NCBI GenBank assembly: GCA_021413965.1
Contig: JAIOPI010000015.1
Coordinates: forward strand, 1-64,000
Source of the DNA: Lentisphaerota bacterium
GTDB lineage: Bacteria; Verrucomicrobiota; Kiritimatiellia; UBA8416; JAIOPI01
Direction: 5' to 3'
Length of the DNA: 64,000 nt
Shown here: piece by piece, positions 23,151 through 35,092 of the stretch
Layout of the letters: each line of letters starts with the position of its first letter
How positions within the stretch are numbered: position 1 is the first letter of the stretch
The notes under the pieces: model-generated
Told to the model about the DNA's origin: nothing
Seen by the model: only the letters and a program-made list of their open reading frames with translations
Database searches by the model: none
Made by a program: the position numbers and the translations under genes

Positions 23151-23563
23151 CCCGGCCCCTATCCAGCCGGCTAGCCTTTCACGGGACATGCCTGGGTTTG
23201 CTGGTCGCCGCGATGCTGCTCACGCTCGGCCAGTGGTTCTACAACGGAAGCGCGTCCGCCTCCGCCGGTGCGCTCGACGTCCTCGTCGACGAACTGGTGG
23301 AACTCCACCGGCAGGCCCTGACCGGCGCCGGCGACGGGACCGCCGTGTATCGCGCCTGGCACGATCTGCGCAATCAGTTCGGCGTCCGGTCGGTGCAGGC
23401 GCGGACGCGTGGCGGCCCCCTGCTGGTGCGCGTCCGTATCGACAGCAATCCGCAACTCGTCGCCCGACCGCCCGCCTGCCTGTATTACGTTCTGACGCCG
23501 CGCGAAGACGATGCCTGGGAGATTGCCCCGCTCGACTCGTGGTGGACCTTCTGGCTGCGCTGA
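23147..23563 (+). CDS. Small membrane-anchored protein of unknown function
   Basis: 138 residues with an ATGA overlap with the upstream MetE-like gene. An N-terminal hydrophobic segment (about 12-32, GTCLGLLVAAMLLTLGQWFY) looks like an uncleaved anchor. The rest is a soluble domain of about 100 residues ending in the Trp-rich WWTFWLR. No family recognised. The coupling suggests co-expression, not necessarily a shared pathway. Confidence 0.65.
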   Translation: MTRPLSSRLAFHGTCLGLLVAAMLLTLGQWFYNGSASASAGALDVLVDELVELHRQALTGAGDGTAVYRAWHDLRNQFGVRSVQARTRGGPLLVRVRIDSNPQLVARPPACLYYVLTPREDDAWEIAPLDSWWTFWLR

Positions 23564-23647
23564 GTGCCTTCCAGAGATGGACTTGCCGCGGGCCGGTTGC
23601 TAGTATCCTCCGACAACAAACGTCCTGTCCGCCGGGCCCGATACCAC

Positions 23648-24769
23648 ATGAAGTCGACTGTTCATCTTGCCTTTGACTCCGGCTCCGCCAAAGGCCGGCG
23701 CGTGGCCGTGCCGGAGGGCGGGTTTGGCCTGGGACGCGAGTCGACAAATGACCTGGCCATTGACGATGCCACCCTGTCGCGGGAACACTGCCAATTCTTC
23801 TTTCGCGCCGGCAAGCTCTGGGTTTCGGATCTTCAGAGCGCCAATGGCACGGAAGTGAATGGCAAGCGGATCGCGAGTGTGGCGCTCGAAAAGGGCGACA
23901 GCGTCGTGATCGGCAACACGCGCATTCGCATCCTCTCCGCCAAGCAGCCGCGCGTGGATAAGCGCCCCAAGCTCCCGAGCACGGGAGCCGTCGTCCAGGA
24001 TGCGCCCCAGCCTGCGGCGTTCACCAAATTCCTCCAGAACTTGGCCTGGGCGGCGCTCATCGTGGCGTGGCTCTTCCTGGCCTATAGCTTGTGCCTGCCG
24101 CCGCCCACCCCGCCACCGGCCCCGGAGACAATCATCGCAGAGCCGCCCCCACTCGACGCCGCGCGTGAGGAGGAGCCACGGGTCACCGCCGCGACGGACG
24201 ATGCTGAACCCGACCAGTCCACGCCGACGTCCGAAAGCGATGCCACGGCCGCGGCAGATGCCGAATCCCTGCACGCGATCACGTTGGCCGTCGCCAAGCG
24301 TCTGGTCGCGGAGGATTACTCGGCGGCGCTGGCGATGATCAACGCGCACCGAGGCGTCCAACATTCCCCCCCCACGCAGTCCGCCCTTGAGCAACTGGCG
24401 GCATACGTCACCGGCATGCAGGGCTTGAATGCCAGGGTCATTCAGTCTCTGGGCGCCCAGGCCGGCCGACGGATCACGTTGCGCGCGGGTTCGACCAATG
24501 TCCAATTCCGTGTCGTCGCGGTTGCCGGAACAAAGCTCAGAGGCGCCGTGGTGACGGCCACCGGCGAGAAGGAAACGTCGGTCGAACTCTCCAAGCTGCA
24601 CCCGGAAGACCGACTCCACTGGCTGGGCGAACCTCAGACACCGGAGGCCTTTGCCCTCAGCGCCGTGCTGAAGTTGAAGGGCGGAAACCGAGAGCTGGCG
24701 CAACAGCAGGCTCGATCAGCCGGCCTCCTCGCCGACGCCCTTCAGGAAGTACTGACCGCCCGGCAATAG
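23648..24769 (+). CDS. FHA-domain single-span membrane protein
   Basis: 373 residues from ATG 23648. An N-terminal FHA domain (about 4-98) has GFGLGRESTNDLAIDD, LSREHCQFFF and SANGTEVNG, the phosphothreonine-binding loops. A transmembrane segment (about 131-152, AALIVAWLFLAYSLCL), a Pro/Glu/Thr linker and a C-terminal extracytoplasmic domain (about 215-373) follow. FHA proteins read Ser/Thr-kinase signals or organise secretion and division complexes. No kinase is in view. ligA follows 18 bases later and may be co-transcribed. Confidence 0.85.
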   Translation: MKSTVHLAFDSGSAKGRRVAVPEGGFGLGRESTNDLAIDDATLSREHCQFFFRAGKLWVSDLQSANGTEVNGKRIASVALEKGDSVVIGNTRIRILSAKQPRVDKRPKLPSTGAVVQDAPQPAAFTKFLQNLAWAALIVAWLFLAYSLCLPPPTPPPAPETIIAEPPPLDAAREEEPRVTAATDDAEPDQSTPTSESDATAAADAESLHAITLAVAKRLVAEDYSAALAMINAHRGVQHSPPTQSALEQLAAYVTGMQGLNARVIQSLGAQAGRRITLRAGSTNVQFRVVAVAGTKLRGAVVTATGEKETSVELSKLHPEDRLHWLGEPQTPEAFALSAVLKLKGGNRELAQQQARSAGLLADALQEVLTARQ

Positions 24770-27022
<2,253 letters not shown>

Positions 27023-27044
27023 CCAGCCTGCAGATCGGTCCAGA

Positions 27045-28553
27045 TCAGGCCCCGGTCCCGCTGCTCAGGTCCACGGGCTTGTACCCGCCTTTGCCGCGGA
27101 AGTAGCCAATCAGAACCAGATACGCGACCAGCATGATCGCGGGCAGCAGCGCCACGTCCTTCAGTGCGATTTTCTTGGACCGGTCTTGAACCTGTTTCAC
27201 CAGGTCCTGCCCGGCAGGCGCCAGCCCCGCCACCTTCACCTGGTCCACGGCATGATACTCGCCCAGCAAGCTGTGCTTCGCGACGGTCACCTGCGCATGC
27301 ACGCCGGCATCCTGTGCCGACAGCGTCGCATCGATGGTGCGGTCCTGGATGTTACCGAGCAACATGGCGCCCAGCACGCCCACACCCAGCATGCCCACCC
27401 CGCCCATGGCGTTGAGCGTCAGCGCACCGCCTCGTGGAAACTGCTCCGCCACAACGCCCAACGTGGTCGGCCAGAAAAACGTCTTGCCAACAGCATACAG
27501 CGTGGCTGCCAGCACGATGAAGCCAGCCGTGGGCGCGGCGGACAAGGCGACCAGGCCCAGTGCCGCCAGCCCCGCGCACAGTGCCAGCGTCCCGAGCGGC
27601 GACAGCTTGTGCACGATCGGTCCGGCGCAGAAGCGCAACACCATCATGATGGCGGAGGTGTACACGAGTATCCACGGCGCGAGTTTGCCCATGGCGGGCT
27701 TCATCAGTTCCGTCACCCAACTGTCAACCCCCAGCTCCGTCGTCGCCAGCAGCACCATCACCAGCAGCAGGAAGATGTACAGCGGGCGCCCCAGTGAACG
27801 GACCCAGACGCCAAACGCCACGGCCACAACCAGTGCCACCAGCGCCCCCGCCCCGACGGGGGAGTCACTCCACCCCATCACGCGCGCCAGTTCCGAGGCG
27901 ATCATCCAGGCGATGATGAAGATGCCCACGGCACCCACTTCACGGAGCATGTCGCGATACGAAACGCCCGCGGCCACGCGCTCGTTCACCGGGAACCTCA
28001 ACCCGATCAGCATGATGAAGTAGACCATGGTGGGAATCGCCAGCAGCAGGATTTTCACTTTCCATGACCCCACGCCGATTGCCCCAAGCACGATCGTCAG
28101 CACGCCCCCCAGGACCAGACCTCCCGGCCAGCCGGCGTGCAGCATGTTCAACCACTTGGTCTTGTCCTTGCTGAATAGGGTGGCGACGACCGGGTTGATG
28201 TAGGCTTCGACCGTGCCGTTACCGAGCGCCACGATGAACATGCCCCAATAGAGCTGCTGGTAGCTCCGGGCCGTGATCGTGACCACCATGGACACCACGT
28301 GGCAGATGAAGCCGAACATCATCGCCGATTTGTAGCCCACCTTGTCGATGATCAGGCTGAAGAGCACGATGCTGATGGCGAACGGCCAGAGCCCGACGCC
28401 GAAGATCTCGCCCTGCTGTGTCGGCGTGAGGTTGAACTCGGCGCCCCAGTCTCCGATGATCAGCGCCCGGATGATGAACCCAAACGCCGTTGCGATCAGC
28501 GCGATAAAGCAGCCCCAAAACAGCACCTTGTCATGCCCCGTTTTCAGACTCAT
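27045..28553 (-). CDS. MFS transporter
   Basis: 502 residues with about 12 hydrophobic spans and AGGAGG five bases before ATG 28553. The A-like loop motif DKVGYKSAMMFGFI between spans 2 and 3 identifies the major facilitator superfamily. A long hydrophilic segment (about residues 415-470, from QDRTIDATLSAQDAG to VQDRSKKIALKD) sits before the last span. The substrate is not evident. The sugar-related genes upstream suggest a carbohydrate or organic-anion solute, which is inference only. Confidence 0.85.
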   Translation of the reverse strand: MSLKTGHDKVLFWGCFIALIATAFGFIIRALIIGDWGAEFNLTPTQQGEIFGVGLWPFAISIVLFSLIIDKVGYKSAMMFGFICHVVSMVVTITARSYQQLYWGMFIVALGNGTVEAYINPVVATLFSKDKTKWLNMLHAGWPGGLVLGGVLTIVLGAIGVGSWKVKILLLAIPTMVYFIMLIGLRFPVNERVAAGVSYRDMLREVGAVGIFIIAWMIASELARVMGWSDSPVGAGALVALVVAVAFGVWVRSLGRPLYIFLLLVMVLLATTELGVDSWVTELMKPAMGKLAPWILVYTSAIMMVLRFCAGPIVHKLSPLGTLALCAGLAALGLVALSAAPTAGFIVLAATLYAVGKTFFWPTTLGVVAEQFPRGGALTLNAMGGVGMLGVGVLGAMLLGNIQDRTIDATLSAQDAGVHAQVTVAKHSLLGEYHAVDQVKVAGLAPAGQDLVKQVQDRSKKIALKDVALLPAIMLVAYLVLIGYFRGKGGYKPVDLSSGTGA

Positions 28554-28709
28554 TCCCGCCTCCTGTGGGTGTCAGGGACATCCCCCCACGGGTGCCCCGA
28601 CGCCGCGTCACTCTATCCACCGTCCCCCAGGCTGTCGAGACCCCATGAGCGTGACGAAGAGGCGCGCGCCGTCGACATACAGACATGACCGGTGCGGCGC
28701 CCCGCGCGG

Positions 28710-29306
28710 CTATGGCCGAAGCATGCGGTCCAGATCGGCGGGGGCCAGTGGCCAGGCCAGTCGCTCGATGCCGGCCCCCTTGATGGTCCGCGCCGTGCCG
28801 CCGGCATCCACCATCACGGCGGCCGTCCGTCCGAAGGGCGCCTCCTCTTCGAGGTAGGCCCGCACCACCCCGTCGACATTGGTGAAGTGCAGGTTGCGGG
28901 TGAACAGGAGGGGCATGCCGCGTGCCGAATTCGTCGTGATACCGAGGCTGACGCACCACGCATTGTTGGAGGCCGAGAAACCTGCCGCATCCGCGCCCGC
29001 GAAGGGCGGCACGCCGGGCGCGGCAAACCACGCCATATCCACCCCCAGCGCATGGTCCTGCACGAGCCGCCGCCAGAGTTCCGTGCTGGTGACAATGGCC
29101 TGGGTGGCCACGTAGCCATCAAGATCGACGCCGCCCTGCAGCCTCGCTTCCTGCAACAGCAGCGCCGTGCTGCGCGCCTGGTTGCGGACCGACTCCGGAA
29201 TGCTCACGTCCCGGCCGCCATGCGTGAAGACGAACCCGCCGACCGAAAGTGCTGCGAGCACCATCACCACCGCGAGCACAACGAGCACCGACTTGAGATT
29301 ACCCAT
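28710..29306 (-). CDS. Membrane-anchored protein, possibly pseudopilin-like, function unknown
   Basis: 198 residues from ATG 29306; GTG 29336 is an alternative. One N-terminal hydrophobic segment (about 5-27, VLVVLAVVMVLAALSVGGFVF) is followed by a helical region and a beta-rich domain (WCVSLGITTNSARGMPLLFT). The architecture recalls type II/IV pseudopilins, but the G-F-T-L-x-E prepilin cleavage motif is absent, so I do not assign it. It follows the cupin gene by about 40 bases on the same strand. Confidence 0.6.
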   Translation of the reverse strand: MGNLKSVLVVLAVVMVLAALSVGGFVFTHGGRDVSIPESVRNQARSTALLLQEARLQGGVDLDGYVATQAIVTSTELWRRLVQDHALGVDMAWFAAPGVPPFAGADAAGFSASNNAWCVSLGITTNSARGMPLLFTRNLHFTNVDGVVRAYLEEEAPFGRTAAVMVDAGGTARTIKGAGIERLAWPLAPADLDRMLRP

Positions 29307-29344
29307 GGCCAGCCTTGTGGTGTTCGTCGCGTCCACGTTCAGCC

Positions 29345-29737
29345 TCAGACGGTCGCTGGGCGCTCGTGCGCATGTTCCGCATCGCGGTATACGGTCTCGG
29401 GCGAGAACGCGGGCAGGCAGATCGCCATGTACTCGGCGCCTTCCGGCAGCGGGGTGCTATACTTCACCCACTCGCCCTTGCCTACAATGATGGCCTGGCC
29501 GGCCGTCACGTCATGTGTGCCGTTCTCCGTTTCCACCCGAAGCATGCCATGCAAGACGATGCTGTACTCGTCAAATTCCGGACGCTGACCCGGCTCCATC
29601 CAGCCCTCCGGGCTGCGCATGCGGGCGACGCTCACTTCCGGAGTCCCGGAATTGATCCGACCGATGAACTCTTCAATCTGTTTGGGCTTGTTCCCGTGCG
29701 CGGCCACGACCGTCGTTGACGTGATGTGCTCGATCAT
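29345..29737 (-). CDS. Cupin-domain protein
   Basis: 130 residues, single-domain cupin. The first motif is PEFDEYSIVLHGMLRVETE and the second is GEWVKYSTPLPEGAEYMA. The metal-ligand histidines of the classic motif are partly replaced. ATG 29737 overlaps the YajD-like stop in an ATGA, so the two genes are translationally coupled. Possible roles include sugar-phosphate binding or a small regulator; no specific function. Confidence 0.8.
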   Translation of the reverse strand: MIEHITSTTVVAAHGNKPKQIEEFIGRINSGTPEVSVARMRSPEGWMEPGQRPEFDEYSIVLHGMLRVETENGTHDVTAGQAIIVGKGEWVKYSTPLPEGAEYMAICLPAFSPETVYRDAEHAHERPATV

Positions 29738-30147
29738 GGGGTCTCCTTCGGCGGTTGATCGCTTGTCGGCTTGTCCTTCAGCAGATTGTCCAGTCCGGCA
29801 AAAGGCTGGAAGACGGCCCGCGGCGGCTGATCATCCGGGGCGCCCGCCGCCACCCGATGCCCAGCCATGCGGTATTTTTCGTGCTCATGGTCGTGGCAAT
29901 AAAGGCACAGCAGTTCCCAGTTGCTGCCGTCGGGCGGATTGTTGCGGTGGTCGTGATCCTTGTGATGAACCGTCAGCTCGCGTAAACGCTTTCCCGAGAA
30001 TTCGCGGCAGCACCGCGCGCAAACGTGCGCAAACAGCCGCAACGCCTGTGCCCGGTAGCTCTGCTCGCGCGTCTCCCGATCCTTACGCAGGTCGGCCAGA
30101 ATGCGCGCCTGTGTCTCGGCGTCCGGTCTCTTCTTTGGCGGTGGCAT
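29734..30147 (-). CDS. yajD: YajD-type HNH nuclease-family protein
   Basis: 137 residues. The core matches YajD closely: CARCCREF, LRELTVHHKDHDHRNNP, DGSNWELLCLYCHDHEHEKY. The HNH beta-beta-alpha-metal residues (HH, N and the closing H) and the paired Cys of a structural zinc site are all present. A basic N-terminal extension (PPPKKRPDAETQARILADLR) is longer than in E. coli YajD. The enzymatic role in vivo is unknown. Confidence 0.88.
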   Translation of the reverse strand: MPPPKKRPDAETQARILADLRKDRETREQSYRAQALRLFAHVCARCCREFSGKRLRELTVHHKDHDHRNNPPDGSNWELLCLYCHDHEHEKYRMAGHRVAAGAPDDQPPRAVFQPFAGLDNLLKDKPTSDQPPKETP

Positions 30148-30219
30148 GTGCTCCCCCGATTACCCTCGATTCAACGGACCGCGCAAGCGTAACACGACAG
30201 ACCGGAGACCGTCAGCACT

Positions 30220-31314
30220 TTACCGAGCGGCATCCCATTCCTGCAGGGATGCCGCCAGCAACCGGGCCACATCGTCCTGGCCGCTATGGTTCAAATGCCC
30301 GTCATTGGCATAGTAGACGGCCTCCCCCGCGCGCTCGGCAGCCTGCAGATCCGGGAGCGGATCCACGATCAGGACGCCGGGCGTGTCCGCGAACAGCGCC
30401 CGGATACCGCGCACAAAGGGGTAGTCATGATCCATCAGCCGCGACGGCGCGGCGAATGTGGCGCCGAGTGTTTCCATGCGTTTCCGGTATACCGGCGCAA
30501 CCTGCACGGCGTGCGGAATGATCAGCAGGATCAGCCGGCAATCGGCGGCCTCGCATTGCGCGTGCAATTGCTGCAGGCCCCTCAACAGGGCGACGTAGTC
30601 GTCCGCTCGGCGTCGCGTGACCCGAATCTGATCTTCAAGCACCGTCGGATCTGCCGCCAGGTAAAGCCGTTCCCGTGCCGAATAGCGCTGCGGCACGAAG
30701 CGCTCACGCCGTTCGGGCTGATCCCGCGGCGCCGCCGGCGCGCTCGCTGAACCACCTTCATACCATTGGCCGAGGCGGTAGTTTAGAAAACCCAAGGCGC
30801 GGACATGGTTGGCCAGAAACCAGTAGGTGCGCCGCCCCGGCGAGAGCCCGGCGCCACGCGTCGGGTACCGCAAGTCGAACAGGTCGTTGCCGACGAAAAG
30901 CTGATAGACGCAGACGTGCGGCTTGAACGCTCGAAGACGCCGGCCCGCCAGCAGGTTTGCCTGCACAATTCCCGTTCCCGATACGCCGCCATTGATGATG
31001 CGCCAGTCGGGCAAGAGCGTGCGCAAACCGTTCGGATACGTCGCCGTCCCGGCCGTAAAGGAGTCGCCAAGCGCCAGCAGCGTCGGCCCGGCGCCGGAGG
31101 TGGCCAACACGTCCGGCGGGTTGTAGGCCTGCAACTCGGTGCGATAGGTGTCCACCCACTGGAACCGGTAGCTCACTTCAACAACCGCGATGGGCAGCGC
31201 CAGAAGCAAGAAGGTGAACAGGAATCCATAGATCGCCCGCCTGGGTGCGGATAGCCGCCCTGTCAGTCCGCCCCCTTCCGGCTTGCGTGCATCGCGATCC
31301 ACCCGCCCCCCCAC
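30220..31314 (-). CDS. Membrane-anchored SGNH-fold hydrolase or acyltransferase
   Basis: 364 residues from GTG 31314. Residues about 27-47 form a single transmembrane anchor (IYGFLFTFLLLALPIAVVEV). The catalytic domain has the nucleophile block LLALGDSFTAG, the Gly of block II (IINGGVSGTG), the Asn of block III (FVGNDLFD) and a C-terminal DGHLNHSGQ providing Asp/His. SGNH proteins of this form add or remove acetyl groups on exported polysaccharides. It lies 47 bases after the kinase gene on the same strand. Confidence 0.85.
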   Translation of the reverse strand: MGGRVDRDARKPEGGGLTGRLSAPRRAIYGFLFTFLLLALPIAVVEVSYRFQWVDTYRTELQAYNPPDVLATSGAGPTLLALGDSFTAGTATYPNGLRTLLPDWRIINGGVSGTGIVQANLLAGRRLRAFKPHVCVYQLFVGNDLFDLRYPTRGAGLSPGRRTYWFLANHVRALGFLNYRLGQWYEGGSASAPAAPRDQPERRERFVPQRYSARERLYLAADPTVLEDQIRVTRRRADDYVALLRGLQQLHAQCEAADCRLILLIIPHAVQVAPVYRKRMETLGATFAAPSRLMDHDYPFVRGIRALFADTPGVLIVDPLPDLQAAERAGEAVYYANDGHLNHSGQDDVARLLAASLQEWDAAR

Positions 31315-31361
31315 CGTTCACCTGCGCCAGCGAACCCGCGCATCCGCCGCGGTTGACCGCC

Positions 31362-32960
31362 TCATCCCCCCACCAGCCGCTGTTCCAAACGCGCCAGACG
31401 CGGCAGCAGCCCGGCGTACGCGCCATGCGCAGCCGCATCCGGATCGACCGCCCGCCGGAAGGGCACCGCGTTGGCGAAGACAATGGCAAAGGGCAGCACG
31501 CGCCCGCCTTCCCGACAGCGCCAGCCGTGCAGGGCCCGATACGCCGCACCGAGTGATGCGGAGTCCGACTTCTCCGCCACGAACACCGGCGTGCCGAAGA
31601 TGTCCGCCGCCACACGCAACAGCGCCGTGTTCACCGAAGCACCGCCCGTGGCGATCAACCGCGTCGGCTTGATACCGAGATTCTCGGCGTGCAGGCGCAT
31701 GGACAGAAATTGGTTCTCCACAACGGCACGCACCTCCTCAGCGGGTGTGAACGCCGGGACCGCCCCATCCGCCGCATCGAACCGGAATACGCCGGTCTGG
31801 TGAATGGCGGGCGTGATCTCCGGCTCCAGCACGTGAATGGCGAGCTTGCCATGGTTGCCGGGCGGTGTCTGCGCCAGCAGGCGATTGAATGTCTCCCACG
31901 ACCGGTCTGCCACCTGGTCGCGCACATGCTCCCGCGTGAGCGATCCGTTCTTGCGGCAAATCAGCGCCATGTACCCGGCCGGATCCACCGGACTGGCAAA
32001 CACATGCCCCTCTTCCGCGGAGGGGCGCGGTTCAGTCAACGTGCCGAAGACCGTGTCACTCGTCCCGAGGCTGATGGCCACATCCCCCGCCCCGGACAGG
32101 CGCAGTCCCGCCAGGCTGCAGGGATTGTCGCCCGAGAACGCGATCACGCGGCAGGCGGGATTGAACCCGTAGCGACGCATGTAGTAGGCATGAAGCAGCC
32201 CGATGTCCGTGTGCGACGGCACGATCATCCCCAACTTGGCGGCCAAGTCAGGCGCCGTCGCCTTCAGCAGCGACGGATCCCACTGCTTGCGACGCAGATC
32301 CATTACGTTCATACCCGAGCCATCGGCCGCGTCGATGGGTGCGACGCTCCCGATCAACAGCGAGGCGACAAACGAGCTGACCAGGCTGATGCGCGCCGTC
32401 GCCGCGTAGGCGCCCGGCTCGGTCTGATAAATCTTGGCAATCTGGTTGCCGGTGAACCGCTCATACGCCCGCGAGCCGCTGAGTTCCGCCACCCGCTGCG
32501 CCCCGCCCATGGCCTTCTCAAGAGCCGCGCATTGCGCACCGGTACTGGAATCCATCCAGATCGGCGAATCACCCACGGAGAACACGTCGGCCAGCTGCGT
32601 GCGCAGCGGCATGGCATAGTGCAAGGCATGCAAAGCAGGCGCGGCGCGAGCGTTCAGCCAGACACTGCCGTGCTGCTGGCCGGATCCGGAAATCGCGACG
32701 ATCTTGCCCAGGGGGGCGCCATCCGATCGCATGTGCGCCAGCAGCAGGTCCAGCGCCGCCACCCACAGGATGGCCGGCGACGTCACCGTCACCCCATCCG
32801 CATGCCGATGCACCCCCCCCTGCGTCTTGAACTCGGGCAGCTCGGCATCGAAATTGACCGTGCGCTCATAGACCACGTTGAGAGCCTCATCGATAACCGT
32901 GGCCTTAAGGCTTTGCGTGCTGGAATCCAAGCCCAGGACATAGCAGGGTGCAGTTCCCAT
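31362..32960 (-). CDS. Xylulokinase-like FGGY carbohydrate kinase
   Basis: 532 residues from ATG 32960, preceded by GAGGAG; an upstream extension to 33035 is rejected. The FGGY fold shows the phosphate loop LGLDSSTQSLKA, ISGSGQQHGSVWLN, ISLGTSDTVFG and ATGGASVNTALLR near the C-terminus. Details such as PVDPAGYMALICRKNGS and the C-terminal RALHGW are closer to eukaryotic xylulokinase (XYLB) than to E. coli XylB. It phosphorylates a ketopentose or related ketose. Divergence from an L-fucose-isomerase-family gene suggests the pair handles an isomerised aldose. Confidence 0.87.
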   Translation of the reverse strand: MGTAPCYVLGLDSSTQSLKATVIDEALNVVYERTVNFDAELPEFKTQGGVHRHADGVTVTSPAILWVAALDLLLAHMRSDGAPLGKIVAISGSGQQHGSVWLNARAAPALHALHYAMPLRTQLADVFSVGDSPIWMDSSTGAQCAALEKAMGGAQRVAELSGSRAYERFTGNQIAKIYQTEPGAYAATARISLVSSFVASLLIGSVAPIDAADGSGMNVMDLRRKQWDPSLLKATAPDLAAKLGMIVPSHTDIGLLHAYYMRRYGFNPACRVIAFSGDNPCSLAGLRLSGAGDVAISLGTSDTVFGTLTEPRPSAEEGHVFASPVDPAGYMALICRKNGSLTREHVRDQVADRSWETFNRLLAQTPPGNHGKLAIHVLEPEITPAIHQTGVFRFDAADGAVPAFTPAEEVRAVVENQFLSMRLHAENLGIKPTRLIATGGASVNTALLRVAADIFGTPVFVAEKSDSASLGAAYRALHGWRCREGGRVLPFAIVFANAVPFRRAVDPDAAAHGAYAGLLPRLARLEQRLVGG

Positions 32961-33190
32961 CGAATTCTCCTCGTGGCATTGACTGGCAAGCGGGCGCCAG
33001 TGATGAAGCGTAGACAAGTGCACGCATGCGCGCAACCGCTGACTGGGCGCCGTACCCGTTTCACGCGCCGTCGGCCCCGGGATGCCGAATGTTAGGGCCG
33101 CGGCATGCGCCGACTTCCTTTGCCATTGCCCACCGCGGCGCAGGAGTATATGTTTACCGTGTTTGTCGAATCCAACTTTGGAGAACCCTC
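32961..33190. promoter_or_regulatory. Divergent promoter region between kinase and fucI
   Basis: This 230-base gap separates divergent starts at 32960 (minus) and 33191 (plus) and must hold both promoters. GGAGA before 33191 and GAGGAG before 32960 are the ribosome sites. No operator repeat stands out by eye. The long frames that run through it are not supported as coding. Confidence 0.5.
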
Positions 33191-35062
33191 ATGCAGACCA
33201 GCCGCAAGTCCGCCGCCAAGTCCCGTACCAACAGCACCGCATCGGCCCGCCAGTTCTCGAATACCGCACGCGCACTGATCGGCCACGTGCCCACCATCGC
33301 CATCACGCCCGTCGCGGATGGCCGCACCGGCGCCTATGAATCCAACGTCGAAGGCACCTGGCGCATGGTTCGCCGGGTTTATGACCTCATCAGCAGCAAC
33401 GTCTGCCTGCCGGACGGCACCCCGGTGCGCGTCGTGGTGGCGCCGGAAATCGTGTACGGCGCGCGCACGGGCGCGTTGGCCCAGGCGTATTACGCCACGG
33501 AAGGCGTCTGCGCCAACATCTGGGTGAGCCGCTCCTGGGCCTACAGCGACGAACTGATGAGCGCCTGCATGGGCATCGGCAGCTCCGAATGGCAGCAGGC
33601 TGCCTACGGGCTGAACCAGACCAATCGCCCCGGCGCCGTCTGGTTGAAGGCCTTCACCGCTGCGATGGATGAAAAACAGCGCCCCATCTTCTCCATCTAC
33701 AATCCGGATCTCGAAAGCGAAGAAGGCGAACTGGCCCCCTACGTGGCCGAGCGCCTGCTGCGCTTCGCGCGCTGTGCCGCCGCCATCGGCGAAATGCGCG
33801 GCAAGAATTACCTCTCCGTCGGTGGCGTTTCGATGGGCATCATCGGCTCCGACGTCCGCCGCAATCTCATGCACCACTACCTGGGCATGGGCACGGTATC
33901 GGTCGATATGGTTGCCGTACACGGCCGCATGGCACGCGGTTTCTACGATCACAATGAACTGGAAAAAGCCTTCGCGTGGATGAAGAAGCGCTTCGCCTTG
34001 AACTTCGGCAAGGGCCGGCGCCCCTCACCGCCGGACACCCTGTTGCGCGACTGCATCAAGATGACGCTGATCGTGCGCGACATGATGATCGGCAATCCGC
34101 GACTCGCGGATCCTGCCGTCGGACGCAAGCAGGGCTTCAAGGCCGACGTCGAACACGCGCAAGGCTACAACGCCATTGCCGCCGGCACCCAGGGCCAGCG
34201 CCAGTGGACCGACCTGTACCCGAACTACGACCTGACCGAATCCGTCCTGAGCAGCTCATTCGACTGGAACGGCTTCCGCGCCCCCTATACGGTTGCCACG
34301 GAGAACGACTCCAAGAACGCCGCCGGCATGCTGATCGGGACGCTGCTCACCGGCCAGCCGCAGCTCTTCGCCGACATCCGCACCAACTGGACACCCGCCA
34401 GCGTCAAGGCCGCCACGGGACACGACATCTCCGAAATTGCACCGCTCGGGCTGATCGACAAGCGCAATTCCGGCGCCGGCGCGCTCGACTACGCGGTCGA
34501 CGTCTTCCGCCTCGTCAAGGGCGGACAGAACCTCTCGATCCAGCAGATCTCGGCCGCCATCCGCGCCCGCCCGGACCTGCAGAAGGCGCTGATTGATGCG
34601 GCCATCGACGGCACCTCCTATGAAGGCGCGGTGCTCGAATACTTCCCCGGCGACGGACTCTCCAGCCACTACCGCACACCCGGCGGCATCCCCATGACGT
34701 CCTTCCGCTTCAACGTGGTTGGTGACCGGATGACCTGCTCGGTGGTCGAAGGCCGCACCATCGACCTGCCCCTGGCGGTGGCGGATCACATCAGTCGCGT
34801 GACCGATTCCACCTGGCCGGAAACGTACTGGTCCCCGCGCGGCATGTCCTCGTTTGAGTACATGTCCCGCATCGGGCCCAATCATGACGTCAACGCATTC
34901 GGCGATATCGGCGCGGACCTGGTGACGCTCTGCGCCATGTTACGCATCCCCGTGGATATGCACAACGTGCAGGCCGAAGACATCTTCCGGCCCACGATGT
35001 GGTACCGCTACGCGGAGAACGACTTCCTCGCCTGCCGCGATCTCGGCCCGATGTACATCTGA
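33191..35062 (+). CDS. fucI: L-fucose isomerase family protein
   Basis: 623 residues from ATG 33191, slightly longer than the usual 590. The N-terminal Rossmann-like domain begins HVPTIAITPVADGRTGAYES. The central region has the family-typical ATENDSKNAAGML with its metal-binding carboxylates and GTLLTGQPQLFADIRTNW. The C-terminal barrel has VLEYFPGDGLSSHYRTPGG. It would isomerise L-fucose to L-fuculose or D-arabinose to D-ribulose with Mn. No fuculose-phosphate aldolase is in view. It ends at a strong hairpin (35093-35131). Confidence 0.9.
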   Translation: MQTSRKSAAKSRTNSTASARQFSNTARALIGHVPTIAITPVADGRTGAYESNVEGTWRMVRRVYDLISSNVCLPDGTPVRVVVAPEIVYGARTGALAQAYYATEGVCANIWVSRSWAYSDELMSACMGIGSSEWQQAAYGLNQTNRPGAVWLKAFTAAMDEKQRPIFSIYNPDLESEEGELAPYVAERLLRFARCAAAIGEMRGKNYLSVGGVSMGIIGSDVRRNLMHHYLGMGTVSVDMVAVHGRMARGFYDHNELEKAFAWMKKRFALNFGKGRRPSPPDTLLRDCIKMTLIVRDMMIGNPRLADPAVGRKQGFKADVEHAQGYNAIAAGTQGQRQWTDLYPNYDLTESVLSSSFDWNGFRAPYTVATENDSKNAAGMLIGTLLTGQPQLFADIRTNWTPASVKAATGHDISEIAPLGLIDKRNSGAGALDYAVDVFRLVKGGQNLSIQQISAAIRARPDLQKALIDAAIDGTSYEGAVLEYFPGDGLSSHYRTPGGIPMTSFRFNVVGDRMTCSVVEGRTIDLPLAVADHISRVTDSTWPETYWSPRGMSSFEYMSRIGPNHDVNAFGDIGADLVTLCAMLRIPVDMHNVQAEDIFRPTMWYRYAENDFLACRDLGPMYI

Positions 35063-35092
35063 GATCGCCGAGACCGCCGACCCTCACGAATG

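Noticed and set aside
27045..28553. L-fucose permease (FucP) for the fucI neighbour
   Set aside because: It is an MFS protein, but I see no FucP-specific sequence and it is 4.6 kb from fucI across other genes.
28710..29306. Type IV pseudopilin
   Set aside because: Architecture is similar but the prepilin peptidase motif is absent, so it was left unassigned.
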